A DNA stretch of 62,353 nt from contig CAKTGM010000008.1 of the NCBI GenBank assembly GCA_934561515.1, positions 1 to 62,353 of the forward strand. Reading direction: 5' to 3'. Position 1 is the stretch's first letter; the number at the start of each line of letters is the position of its first letter. This DNA is from an uncultured Oscillospiraceae bacterium (GTDB taxonomy: Bacteria > Bacillota > Clostridia > Oscillospirales > Oscillospiraceae). The position numbers and the translations under genes are program-made. Positions 23,000-31,510 of the stretch are shown piece after piece. Under the pieces are notes generated by a model. The model was not told where the DNA came from, ran no database searches, and worked only from the letters and a program-made list of their open reading frames with translations.

Positions 23000-24001
23000 T
23001 TATTTCAGCAGCAGCTCTGCGATCTGGATGGTGTTGGTGGCGGCGCCCTTGCGGACCTGATCGCCGCAGCACCAGAGGTTCAGCCCGCGCTCGTCGGTCA
23101 GATCCTCGCGGATGCGGCCGACATAGACGATGTCCTGATCGGAGGTGTCGAGCGGCATGGGGTAGACACGGTTGGCAAGGTCATCGACGAGCTTGCAGCC
23201 GGGGGCGTTCGCAATGAGCTCACGCGCGCGCTCGACGCTGATCTTTTCCTTCGTGCGCAGCACGACGGAGACGCTGTGGCTGCGGACGACCGGTACGCGC
23301 GCGCAGGTGCAGCTCACCTTCAGCTCCGGCAGGTGGAGGATCTTGCGTCCCTCGTTCTGCATCTTCATCTCCTCGCTCGTGTAGCCCTCGAAGGCCTCGC
23401 CGCCGATCTGGGGGATGATGTTGTAGGCGATCTGATACTGGAAGACCTTCGGCTCGACCTGTCCGCCGTGGGCAAGGGCCTTGACCTCGCTCTCCAGCTC
23501 GTCGATGCCGCCCTTGCCTGCGCCGCTGACGGCCTGATAGGACGAGGCGATCATCGTTTCGATGGGGCTTTCCTTGGCAAGCGCATTGATGGCCACAAGC
23601 GTGACGATCGTGGTGCAGTTGGGGTTCGAGATGATGCCCTTGTGCTGCTTCACATCCTCGGGGTTGATCTCGGGGATGACGAGGGGAACATTGGGGTCGA
23701 GGCGGAAGGCGCTCGAGTTATCGACAAACACCGCGCCTGCCTTGACGATCGCGGGGGCGAAGCGCTCGGCAATGTCGTTCTCGGCCGCGCCAAGGACGAT
23801 GTCGAGCCCCTCAAAGGCCTCGTCGGAGGCTTCGACGATGGTGCATTCCTGCCCGCGGAACAAAATCTTGCCGCCCGCGCTTCTGGCGCTTGCGATGGGA
23901 CGAAGGGACGCAGCGGGGAAATTGCGCTCTTCGAGGATCTTGATCATTTCCTGACCGACGGCGCCCGTTGCGCCGAGAATACCGATGTTGACCTGCTTCA
24001 T
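23000..24001 (-). CDS. asd: Aspartate-semialdehyde dehydrogenase
   Basis: The 333-residue enzyme reduces aspartyl phosphate to aspartate semialdehyde for lysine, threonine and methionine synthesis. It has the N-terminal NADP fold GILGATGAVGQEM, the catalytic cysteine in SNPNCTT and the later YQAVSGAGKGG and SHSVSV regions. It is the last gene of a leftward operon hom-lysC-asd, and its ATG overlaps the lysC stop by ATGA. Length is normal for the Gram-positive form. Confidence 0.96.
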   Translation of the reverse strand: MKQVNIGILGATGAVGQEMIKILEERNFPAASLRPIASARSAGGKILFRGQECTIVEASDEAFEGLDIVLGAAENDIAERFAPAIVKAGAVFVDNSSAFRLDPNVPLVIPEINPEDVKQHKGIISNPNCTTIVTLVAINALAKESPIETMIASSYQAVSGAGKGGIDELESEVKALAHGGQVEPKVFQYQIAYNIIPQIGGEAFEGYTSEEMKMQNEGRKILHLPELKVSCTCARVPVVRSHSVSVVLRTKEKISVERARELIANAPGCKLVDDLANRVYPMPLDTSDQDIVYVGRIREDLTDERGLNLWCCGDQVRKGAATNTIQIAELLLK

Positions 24002-25326
24002 GACACTACATTCTCCTTTACAAAGCTGTGATACAGGACGCGGATGGCCTGTTCGAAATCCTTTTCCTCCACGCCGACGATGATGTTGAGCTCCTCCGGC
24101 CCCTGCGTGATCATGCGGATGTTCACGCCGTTTTCGCCGAGCTTGGCGAAGATCTTGCCGGAAACGCCGGGCCGGTAGGCCATCTTGCGGCCGACGGCGG
24201 CGACGATGGCGATGTGCTCCGTTACGGTTATCTTATTCGGCTGCACTTCCTTTTGCAGCTCGCCCAGCATTTCATAGAGCGAGCGGGAGACCTTGTCGGA
24301 CGAGACGACGAGGGAGACATTGTCGATGCCGGAGGGCAGATACTCCACGTTGACCTCGTGCTTTGCAAGCACGTTGAGGATCTTCAGAAGCGTGCCCGGC
24401 TCGCTCGACATACCGGTTTTTGCGATGGTGATGATGGAAAAGCCCTTCTTCCCGGCGATGCCGGTGATGAAGCTGCCCTCCTCCCGCTCGTCCTCGATGG
24501 ACTCGAGGATCATCGTGCCGGGATGGTCGGGCAAGTTGGTGTTGCGGATGTTGAGCGGGATGTTCTTCTCGCGCACGGGGAAGATCGTGCCCTCGTGCAG
24601 CACCTGCGCGCCGATGTAGCTCAGCTCGCGCAGCTCGCTGTAGGTGACGCGGCGGATGGGCTCGGGGTCGTCTATGATGCGCGGGTCGGCCATCAGAATG
24701 CCGGAAACGTCCGTCCAGTTCTCGTATACGTCCGCGCCGAGCGCTGCTGCGGCGAGCGCGCCGGTGATGTCGCTGCCGCCGCGGGAGAAGGTCTTGATGT
24801 GGCCGTCCGGCATCACGCCGTAAAAGCCGGGGATGACGACTCTGCGTCCATCGGCGGCGGCGCGCAGCGCCGCATAGGAGGCGTCCTGATCGACGCTGCC
24901 GTCAAAGCGGAACTTGACCCACAGCGCCGCATCCAGAAATTCAAAGCCGAGGAATTCCGCCATCAGCCGCGCGGAGAAGTATTCACCGCGCGAGGCAAGC
25001 TCATCCTTGCTGATGCCGCTTTGCATCCTGCGCCACAGCTCGTCAAATTCCTTGTCGAGCGAGAGCTTTAAGCCGCACTCCGAGATGATCTCGTTGTAGC
25101 GGTCGCGGATCATGGCGAAGATATCCTCGCAGGAAACGCCGTATTTGATGTGTGCGGCGCAGAGATAGAGAAGATCGGTGATCTTATGGTCGCCGGAGAA
25201 GCGCTTGCCCGGTGCGGAGACGATGACCACGCGGCGGGCGGGGTCTGCGTCCACGATGGACTTCACCTTGGCAAACTGATGCGCATCGGCGAGCGACGAG
25301 CCGCCGAATTTCAAAACCTTGAGCAT
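23998..25326 (-). CDS. lysC: Aspartate kinase
   Basis: The 442-residue enzyme phosphorylates aspartate, the entry step of the pathway. The N-terminus VLKFGGSSLAD is the kinase signature. GRGGSDITGALAA-type residues follow as SRGGSDITGALAAAALGAD. Two ACT domains fill the C-terminal part (IITIAKTGMSSEPG and AIVAAVGRKMAYRPG) and suggest feedback control by amino acids. The start is the second of two close ATGs (25326), because AGAGGA then stands nine bases upstream. The gene begins 5 bp after the hom stop and overlaps asd by four bases. Confidence 0.96.
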   Translation of the reverse strand: MLKVLKFGGSSLADAHQFAKVKSIVDADPARRVVIVSAPGKRFSGDHKITDLLYLCAAHIKYGVSCEDIFAMIRDRYNEIISECGLKLSLDKEFDELWRRMQSGISKDELASRGEYFSARLMAEFLGFEFLDAALWVKFRFDGSVDQDASYAALRAAADGRRVVIPGFYGVMPDGHIKTFSRGGSDITGALAAAALGADVYENWTDVSGILMADPRIIDDPEPIRRVTYSELRELSYIGAQVLHEGTIFPVREKNIPLNIRNTNLPDHPGTMILESIEDEREEGSFITGIAGKKGFSIITIAKTGMSSEPGTLLKILNVLAKHEVNVEYLPSGIDNVSLVVSSDKVSRSLYEMLGELQKEVQPNKITVTEHIAIVAAVGRKMAYRPGVSGKIFAKLGENGVNIRMITQGPEELNIIVGVEEKDFEQAIRVLYHSFVKENVVS

Positions 25327-25331
25327 GGAGA

Positions 25332-26438
25332 TCATTCCTCTTCGACCGCGTAGCGCGCGAGGAGCGCGTGCGGGTCGTCCTTTCGGTAAGAATCGTAGGC
25401 GTCGAACGCCTCGCGGGCGCTGCATTCGCGGACGAAGGTTTCGCCCATGCAGCGAAACAGCCATTTGCCCTGCGCGCCGGAGAGGTGCACGGAGCAGGGA
25501 ACGAAGGAGTCCGAGTAGAAGCTGCGGCAGCCTTCGGCAATATCGAGACAGTCGCGCAGGACGCTCGAGCCGGTCGGATAGCCGCCCGCGCCCGCGCCGG
25601 AGAAGCTCTGCTTGCCAAAGCGCGCGGCGTAGAGCGTGACGAGGTTGCCCGTGCCGCCGGTGTGCGCCTCGGGCGCGGAGGAGGGGAAGAGCGTGGGGCA
25701 GACGAAGGCGGCCACGGCGCTGCCGGACTTTTCCGCGCGGGCGATGAGCTTATAGGTGAGGCCCGCTTCCTTCGCCCCGGCAATGTCCGATGCCGTGATG
25801 GAGGAAATGCCGACGCAGGGGATGTCCTCTTCCCTGACGTTCACGCCGAAGGCAAGGTCGGCGGAGAGGACGATCTTGCGCCGCGCGTCAAAGCCCTCCA
25901 CGTCCGCGGTGGGGTCTGCCTCAGCGTAGCCGAGCTCCTGCGCGGTCCTGAGCGCGTCGGCGTAGTCCGCGCCGGAGTCCGTCATGGCAGAGAGCATATA
26001 GTTCGTCGTGCCGTTGAGGATGCCCTCGACCGCGGTGATCTCATCGAGCTGCGATGCGCGGGAGAGGGAGGTGAGCCAGGGGATGCCGCCGCCCGCGGCG
26101 GCGGTGCAGCGCAGCGCCACGCCCATCTCCTTTGAAAGCGCGGTGAGCGCGTCAAAGCGCGCGCACATGAGCTGCTTGTTCGCCGTGACGACGTGCTTGC
26201 CCGCGCGCATGGCGTCGCTGAGGCAGCGGTAGGCCGGCTCGATGCCGCCCATGACCTCGACCACAATATCAATAGAGGGATCGCGCACGATCGCGTCGAA
26301 GTCGGCGGTCACGGTGCAGCTGAGCTCCGGACGGGGGCGGCGGGAGAGAACGGCGGTGACCTTGAGATCGTCCCGCCCCTCGCAGAGCTTATAGAAATGG
26401 GAACCGACAGTGCCGAAGCCCAAAAGCGCAATATTCAC
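25332..26438 (-). CDS. hom: Homoserine dehydrogenase
   Basis: The 368-residue protein begins with the NAD(P) motif IALLGFGTVGS and has VEVMGGIEPA, TANKQLM and the GILNGTTNYML and YAEADPTADVEG catalytic segments. It reduces aspartate semialdehyde to homoserine. At this length it lacks the C-terminal ACT domain seen in many homologues, so allosteric control probably rests on the aspartate kinase encoded next. It is the first gene of the leftward operon, driven by a promoter that overlaps the one for thrC. Confidence 0.95.
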   Translation of the reverse strand: MNIALLGFGTVGSHFYKLCEGRDDLKVTAVLSRRPRPELSCTVTADFDAIVRDPSIDIVVEVMGGIEPAYRCLSDAMRAGKHVVTANKQLMCARFDALTALSKEMGVALRCTAAAGGGIPWLTSLSRASQLDEITAVEGILNGTTNYMLSAMTDSGADYADALRTAQELGYAEADPTADVEGFDARRKIVLSADLAFGVNVREEDIPCVGISSITASDIAGAKEAGLTYKLIARAEKSGSAVAAFVCPTLFPSSAPEAHTGGTGNLVTLYAARFGKQSFSGAGAGGYPTGSSVLRDCLDIAEGCRSFYSDSFVPCSVHLSGAQGKWLFRCMGETFVRECSAREAFDAYDSYRKDDPHALLARYAVEEE

Positions 26439-26529
26439 GGAAAATGACCTTCTTTCTGATTTTGGGATGCTCCGTCAAGTGCGGACGGATTTGTGACTTA
26501 TGCCGGAATTGTCTCTGAGAGAAAAACAC

Positions 26530-26558
26530 TTGACTTTTGGATGGGAACAATATAACAT
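26530..26558 (+). promoter_or_regulatory. Promoter of thrC-thrH
   Basis: TTGACT (26530-26535) with TAACAT (26553-26558) at 17 bp, or TATAAC at 15 bp. It overlaps the leftward hom promoter. Confidence 0.65.
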
Positions 26559-26577
26559 AGCGTTTGTGAAAATACAA
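26549..26577 (-). promoter_or_regulatory. Promoter of hom-lysC-asd
   Basis: On the minus strand TTGTAT (26572-26577) and TATATT (26549-26554) are 17 bp apart. Its -10 box shares bases with the thrC -10 box, so the two promoters should compete. Confidence 0.65.
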
Positions 26578-26625
26578 TAGGGGAAAGCAAAAAACTTTTC
26601 CCGTGGGATACAGGAGGAAGCATCC

Positions 26626-28113
26626 ATGCAGTATCAGAGCACCCGCAATCAGAATCTCAGGGCCGGCAGCGCGCAGGCGGTCCTGAACGGCTTAGCGCCC
26701 GACGGCGGCCTTTACACGATGCCGTCCTTCGACGAGGCGCGCTTCGACTACCGCGAGGCCATGAATCTCGACACCTTCTCGATGTCCGCCAAAATTCTTT
26801 CAAAGCTCCTGCCGGACTTTTCCGAGCAGGAGATGACCGCTCTCGTGCGCGCAGGCTACGAGGGAAAGTTTGAGAGCGACCACCTCACGCCGAGCGTCCC
26901 CGTCGGCGAGGACTTCATCCTCGAGCTGTTCCGCGGGCCGACGAGCGCCTTTAAGGATGTGGCGCTCTCCATGCTGCCGCGATTGATGACCGCGGCGAAG
27001 GAAAAGTGCGGCTTTACCGACGAGATCCTCATCCTGACGGCGACCTCCGGTGACACCGGCAAGGCCGCGATGGAGGGCTTTTGCAACGTGCCGGGCACGA
27101 AGATCATCGTCTTCTACCCCTACGGCGGCGTGAGCGCCGTGCAGCAGGCGCAGATGGCGACGCAGGCGGGCGACAATGTCTGTGTGTGCGCGGTGCGCGG
27201 CAACTTTGACGATGCGCAGACGGGCGTGAAGAAAATTTTCTCCGCCGTCGGCAGGGAAAAGCTGCTCGATGGCAAGGGCGTGAGCCTGTCCTCCGCCAAC
27301 TCCATCAACATTGGCCGCCTCGCCCCGCAGGTGGTATACTACTATAGAGCGTACGCCGATCTTTTGAAGCTGGGGCGCATCCGCGAGGGCGACAGGGTCG
27401 ACTTCGTCGTGCCGACGGGCAACTTCGGCGATATCCTCGCGGGCTACTTTGCAAAGGAGATGGGGCTTCCCGTCGGCAGGCTCGTGTGCGCGTCCAACGC
27501 CAACAACGTGCTCACCGAGTTTTTGCGCACGGGCCGCTACGACCGCCGCCGCCCCTTCTATAAGACCGTCTCCCCCTCGATGGACATCCTCGTTTCGAGC
27601 AATCTGGAGCGGCTTCTCTATTTGCTCTCCGGCGACGATGCGCTTGTCGCGCGCCTCATGCGGCAGCTCGGCGAGGAGGGCTGCTACGAGGTGGACGGCG
27701 AGATGCTCGCAAAGCTGCGCTCCCTCTTCTGGGCGGGCTGCTGCGGCGATGCGGGCGCGAAGGCCGCCATCGGCAGGGTCTGGCGCGAAGACCGCTACCT
27801 CTGCGACACGCACACGGCGGTCGCATGGGACGTGGCGCAGCAGTATAAGAAGGAAAACCCCGACCACAACGCGGTCGTCGTGCTCTCCACCGCCTCCCCC
27901 TACAAGTTTCCCGCCGCCGTGCTCGAGGGGATCGGCGAGAGCGCCAAGGGCGACGAGTTCGACGTGATGGAGCAGCTGCACGACGTAACGGGCGTGCCGG
28001 TTCCTAAAAATCTTGCCTCGCTGCGCGAGCGCGAGGTGCTTCACCGCGATGTGATCGCACAGGAAGAAATGCTTGATTATGTGCTGCGCAAGGCCGCGCA
28101 GCCGAAGTGGTAA
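26626..28113 (+). CDS. thrC: Threonine synthase
   Basis: The 495-residue PLP enzyme converts phosphohomoserine to threonine. It shows LAPDGGLYTMP at the N-terminus, the PLP lysine in TSAFKDVALSM, LTATSGDTGKAAMEG for phosphate and cofactor binding, and VPTGNFGDILAGY. The length fits the long bacterial/fungal ThrC branch. An AGGAGG site precedes the ATG. thrH follows after 11 bp, so the two are co-transcribed. The gene diverges from hom-lysC-asd. Confidence 0.96.
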   Translation: MQYQSTRNQNLRAGSAQAVLNGLAPDGGLYTMPSFDEARFDYREAMNLDTFSMSAKILSKLLPDFSEQEMTALVRAGYEGKFESDHLTPSVPVGEDFILELFRGPTSAFKDVALSMLPRLMTAAKEKCGFTDEILILTATSGDTGKAAMEGFCNVPGTKIIVFYPYGGVSAVQQAQMATQAGDNVCVCAVRGNFDDAQTGVKKIFSAVGREKLLDGKGVSLSSANSINIGRLAPQVVYYYRAYADLLKLGRIREGDRVDFVVPTGNFGDILAGYFAKEMGLPVGRLVCASNANNVLTEFLRTGRYDRRRPFYKTVSPSMDILVSSNLERLLYLLSGDDALVARLMRQLGEEGCYEVDGEMLAKLRSLFWAGCCGDAGAKAAIGRVWREDRYLCDTHTAVAWDVAQQYKKENPDHNAVVVLSTASPYKFPAAVLEGIGESAKGDEFDVMEQLHDVTGVPVPKNLASLREREVLHRDVIAQEEMLDYVLRKAAQPKW

Positions 28114-28124
28114 GGAGGATAAAG

Positions 28125-28730
28125 ATGTATATTATCTGTCTTGATATGGAGGGCGTGCTCGTCCCCGAGATCTGGGTCGAATTTGCCCGCGAGAGCGGCA
28201 TTCCCGAGCTCAAGCGCACCACGCGCGACGAGCCGGATTACGACAAGCTGATGAAATGGCGCCTCGGCGTGCTGCGCGAGCACGGCCTCGGGCTCAGGGA
28301 GATCCAGCAGACGATCGCGCGCATCGACCCCCTGCCGGGGGCGAAGGAATTTCTCGACAAGCTCCGCTCCGAGACGCAGGTCATCATCCTGAGCGACACC
28401 TTTGAGGAGTTTGCACAGCCCTTGATGAAAAAACTCGGCTGGCCGACCATTTTCTGCAACTCTCTCGAGGTGGACGGCGATGGCTTCCTCTCCGGCGTGA
28501 AAATGCGCTGCGCGCACTCCAAGCTCACGACCGTGCGCGGTCTTCAGTCCATCGGATTTGACACGATCGCCAGCGGCGATAGTTATAATGACCTTGAGAT
28601 GATCGAGGCCTCCAAGGCCGGTTTCCTCTTCCGCACGACCGAGCAGATCAAGCGGGAATACCCGCATTTACCGGCGTTTGAGGACTATGCAGAATTGTTG
28701 AATGCAATCGAACACGTCATTCATGAATAA
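28125..28730 (+). CDS. thrH: Bifunctional phosphoserine phosphatase/homoserine phosphotransferase ThrH
   Basis: The 201-residue HAD-superfamily protein opens with the ThrH form of motif I (LDMEGVLVPEIW), followed by ILSDTFEEF (motif II) and GDSYNDLEMI (motif IV). ThrH moves phosphate from phosphoserine to homoserine and can replace homoserine kinase. With thrC directly upstream and no thrB in the window, it is the likely source of phosphohomoserine here. TAAGGAGG lies before the ATG at 28125. Confidence 0.93.
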   Translation: MYIICLDMEGVLVPEIWVEFARESGIPELKRTTRDEPDYDKLMKWRLGVLREHGLGLREIQQTIARIDPLPGAKEFLDKLRSETQVIILSDTFEEFAQPLMKKLGWPTIFCNSLEVDGDGFLSGVKMRCAHSKLTTVRGLQSIGFDTIASGDSYNDLEMIEASKAGFLFRTTEQIKREYPHLPAFEDYAELLNAIEHVIHE

Positions 28731-28792
28731 TGATGAATGGGTAATCGGCCTAAATGGATGAATATTCATTAAAAGTTTGTTCATTTTGACCA

Positions 28793-28820
28793 TTGACTTT
28801 TCCTCCTGAAAAACTAAGAT
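28793..28820 (+). promoter_or_regulatory. Possible promoter of cstA
   Basis: TTGACT (28793-28798) and TAAGAT (28815-28820) with a 16-base spacer. Downstream lies the TGACA-N7-TGTCA palindrome. Confidence 0.45.
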
Positions 28821-28841
28821 ATTTGGCGAAAGCGGGTTTGA

Positions 28842-28858
28842 TGACAACTTTGCTGTCA
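28842..28858. promoter_or_regulatory. TGACA-N7-TGTCA palindrome upstream of cstA
   Basis: TGACA (28842-28846) and TGTCA (28854-28858) sit inside a longer GGTTTGA/TCAAACC-type inverted repeat, 30 bp before cstA. A further TGTCA occurs at 28864. Confidence 0.4.
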
Positions 28859-28888
28859 AACCATGTCAAAAAATAGGAGGAGAACAAA

Positions 28889-30388
28889 ATGTTTAGCTTC
28901 TTGATCTGTCTCGCGTTGCTGATCGGCGGCTACTTCGTTTACGGCAAGGTCGTCGAAAAAACCTTCGGCCCCGATGACCGTGAAACGCCTGCTGTGAAGA
29001 TCAACGACGGCGTGGACTACATGGTCCTGCCCCAGTGGAAGCTGTTTATGATCCAGCTTCTGAACATCGCCGGCCTCGGCCCGATCTTCGGCGCTCTGAG
29101 CGGCGCTCTGTGGGGCCCTGTGGTCTTCCTGTGGATCACCTTCGGTACCATCTTTGCCGGTGCGGTCCACGACTATTTCTCCGGTATGATGAGCGAGCGT
29201 AACGAAGGCGCGTCCATCTCCGAGATCTCCGGCATCTACCTCGGCGGCGCAATGAAGAACGTCATGCGCGTGTTCAGCGTGGTGCTGCTCGTGATGGTCG
29301 GCACCGTGTTCGCTGTCGGCCCTGCCGGCCTCATCCAGCTGCTGTGCACCAACGGCGGCAGCACCGGCGTCTTCGCCAGCAAGCTCTTCTGGCTGGTCCT
29401 GATCCTGGTCTACTACTTCATCGCAACCTTCCTCTCCATCGATAAGATCATCGGTAAGATCTACCCCGTGTTCGGCATTTGCCTCATCATCATGGCGCTC
29501 GGCGTGGGTCTTGGTATCTTCACCAAGGGCTATGAGATCCCCGAGATCTGGAACAACTTTGCCAACCTCCACCCGCAGGGCACTCCGATCTGGAGCTTCA
29601 TGTTCATCACCGTTGCCTGCGGCGCCATTTCCGGCTTCCATGCCACGCAGAGCCCCCTGATGGCTCGCTGCATGAAGAGCGAGAAGCAGGGCCACTTCGT
29701 CTTCTACGGCGCAATGGTTTCTGAAGGCATCATCGCCCTGATTTGGGCGGCTGCCGGCTGCGCGCTCTACACCGGCGAGGAGCTTCTGGCTCTCGGCGGC
29801 GGCGGCTCCACCGCTGTTTACGATGTTTGCTCCAAGACCATGGGCGGCGTGGGCATCGCGCTTGCCATGCTCGGCGTTATCGCCTGCCCCATCACCTCCG
29901 GTGATACCGCGTTCCGTTCCGCCCGTCTTGTTCTGGCCGACTGGTTCCACATGGAGCAGAAGAGCTGGAAGAACCGCCTGATCCTCTGCGTGCCCGTGCT
30001 CGGCGTCGGCGCCTTCCTCGGCATCGGCAACGCCCTCGGCAAGATCGACTATACCATCATCTGGCGTTACTTCAGCTGGACCAACCAGACCCTCGCCATG
30101 ATCGTTCTGTGGGCCGCCTCCATGTACCTCTTCTATGATAAGAAGAACTACTGGATCACCGCCGTCCCCGCAACCTTCATGAGCGCCGTGTCCGTGACCT
30201 ACTTCCTGCTGGGCAACGAGTGCCTCGGCCAGTTCCTCAACCACAAGACCGCCGAAGGCGCGACTGTGTACAACACTGCCGTTGCTTACCCCGTCGGCAT
30301 CATCGCTGCGGTTCTGTTCCTCGGCATCTTCCTGTACACCATCAAGAAGCGCCACACCCAGCCTCACTACGAGACGCTGCACAAGTAA
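28889..30388 (+). CDS. cstA: Carbon starvation protein A family transporter
   Basis: The 499-residue membrane protein has about 13 hydrophobic segments and CstA-family motifs such as QLLNIAGLGPIFGA, GAVHDYFSGMMS and FHATQSPLMARC. Relatives import peptides or pyruvate. It is somewhat shorter than E. coli CstA, as is usual in Firmicutes. TAGGAGG precedes the ATG. The gene is monocistronic, between an upstream palindrome and a terminator. Its codon use is closer to that of the antiporter gene at 10.6 kb than to neighbouring genes, which suggests high expression. Confidence 0.92.
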   Translation: MFSFLICLALLIGGYFVYGKVVEKTFGPDDRETPAVKINDGVDYMVLPQWKLFMIQLLNIAGLGPIFGALSGALWGPVVFLWITFGTIFAGAVHDYFSGMMSERNEGASISEISGIYLGGAMKNVMRVFSVVLLVMVGTVFAVGPAGLIQLLCTNGGSTGVFASKLFWLVLILVYYFIATFLSIDKIIGKIYPVFGICLIIMALGVGLGIFTKGYEIPEIWNNFANLHPQGTPIWSFMFITVACGAISGFHATQSPLMARCMKSEKQGHFVFYGAMVSEGIIALIWAAAGCALYTGEELLALGGGGSTAVYDVCSKTMGGVGIALAMLGVIACPITSGDTAFRSARLVLADWFHMEQKSWKNRLILCVPVLGVGAFLGIGNALGKIDYTIIWRYFSWTNQTLAMIVLWAASMYLFYDKKNYWITAVPATFMSAVSVTYFLLGNECLGQFLNHKTAEGATVYNTAVAYPVGIIAAVLFLGIFLYTIKKRHTQPHYETLHK

Positions 30389-30398
30389 ACCATTCGTA

Positions 30399-30433
30399 GA
30401 GCGGTGGGAGAATGCACCCACACCGCTCTTTTT
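30399..30433 (+). terminator. Rho-independent terminator of cstA
   Basis: GAGCGGTG (30399-30406) and CACCGCTC (30421-30428) are followed by five T. Confidence 0.85.
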
Positions 30434-30453
30434 CAGATTTCGGGAGGTATCTT

Positions 30454-31455
30454 ATGATGTTTGCACCCGTGCGCCTCGGCGAGACGAGCATCGAAGCAAG
30501 CGTGCTCGCCGCGGACAAGAAGTCCTGCAAGCGCTTCGGCCCCTGCGGCGTGGGGGAAAAGGCGCTGTACCTCAATAGCTTCCTGCTCGACCGGCGCTGC
30601 TATGTCGCCTTTTCCTCGGTGCAGCGCGTTTTCAAGCGCGTGGCGCTGAGCAAGGGCGGCTTTTCCGGGCAGGGCGTGTTCGGCTCGATCCCCTATCTCG
30701 TTGTGCAGTATGACAACGGCAAGGAGAAGCAGTGCACCTTCAAGCGCGAGGAGGACGTGGACGAAATGCTCGCCTGCATCGCCTCGGCGCATCCCGAGAT
30801 CCCCACGCTCAGCGTGGGCGGCGAGCAGCGCTTGCAGGCCAAGGCGGAGCAGGAGGCCAGACGCTACTGCAAGGAGCTTTCGCCGCAGGCGCTCTCTGCG
30901 CGCGAAACGCTCGAGCAGGCGGAGACCTTCCTCTCCGGCTACCCCGAAATGACCAAGACGCTTGCGCTCGCGGCCAAGGCCAAGCGCGTCAACGAGCATA
31001 CGAATCCCGCCTACCGCTGGGTGGCGCTGGCCATCGTGCTGGCGGGCGCGGCGTCGCTCATCTACGGCATCATCTCCTGGCGCAGCGGCGGCGACTTTGG
31101 CGTGTACTTTGCGCTCTTCGGCTTTGCGGCGGTGTTCTTCTTCTCCGGCGCGCACGTGCTGCCCACGGCGAAAAACAACCGCAGCGCGGTCGAGCGCGCG
31201 TGGACGCAGGCGGTCGAGGCGATGGAGAATATCCTGCCCGAGGATTTCCCCCTGCCTGCGCGCTATGCGCACCCCATCGTGGCAAGGCGCATGGTCCGCA
31301 TCCTGCGCGAGGGCCGCGCCCAGAGCATTGCGGAGGCGATGGACGTGCTCAAGGCCGACCTCAAGGCCCTCAATGCCGATGTGCAGGTCGAGCAGGAGGA
31401 GTATGACGAGGTCGTGGTCATCAAGCCTTTGTTCCTCGTGAGCAATTATCAGTAA
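30454..31455 (+). CDS. Unknown protein with two central membrane segments
   Basis: I do not recognise this 333-residue protein. Residues 1-100 look like a soluble beta-rich domain (FGSIPYLVVQYDNGK), residues 120-180 are helical and charged, and two membrane segments lie at about 193-215 and 222-243 (WVALAIVLAGAASLIYGI and VYFALFGFAAVFFF). The rest is a soluble helical C-terminal domain. GGGAGG lies six bases before the first of two adjacent ATGs. It has its own bidirectional terminator shared with recQ and no evident functional link to either neighbour. Confidence 0.75.
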   Translation: MMFAPVRLGETSIEASVLAADKKSCKRFGPCGVGEKALYLNSFLLDRRCYVAFSSVQRVFKRVALSKGGFSGQGVFGSIPYLVVQYDNGKEKQCTFKREEDVDEMLACIASAHPEIPTLSVGGEQRLQAKAEQEARRYCKELSPQALSARETLEQAETFLSGYPEMTKTLALAAKAKRVNEHTNPAYRWVALAIVLAGAASLIYGIISWRSGGDFGVYFALFGFAAVFFFSGAHVLPTAKNNRSAVERAWTQAVEAMENILPEDFPLPARYAHPIVARRMVRILREGRAQSIAEAMDVLKADLKALNADVQVEQEEYDEVVVIKPLFLVSNYQ

Positions 31456-31460
31456 ATCAG

Positions 31461-31498
31461 AAAAGCGAATGTCCGGCGCGTGCCGGACATTCGCTTTT
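31461..31498. terminator. Bidirectional terminator between the unknown two-TM gene and recQ
   Basis: A 17-bp stem (31461-31477 with 31482-31498) has A-runs on one side and T-runs on the other, so it works for the convergent genes on both strands. Confidence 0.92.
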
Positions 31499-31510
31499 TT
31501 CTGCGGGGAC

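Noticed and set aside
28856..30421. Long open frame on the minus strand across cstA
   Set aside because: Same reasoning: a low-complexity acidic/His-rich product opposite a clear transporter gene, crossing its promoter and terminator.
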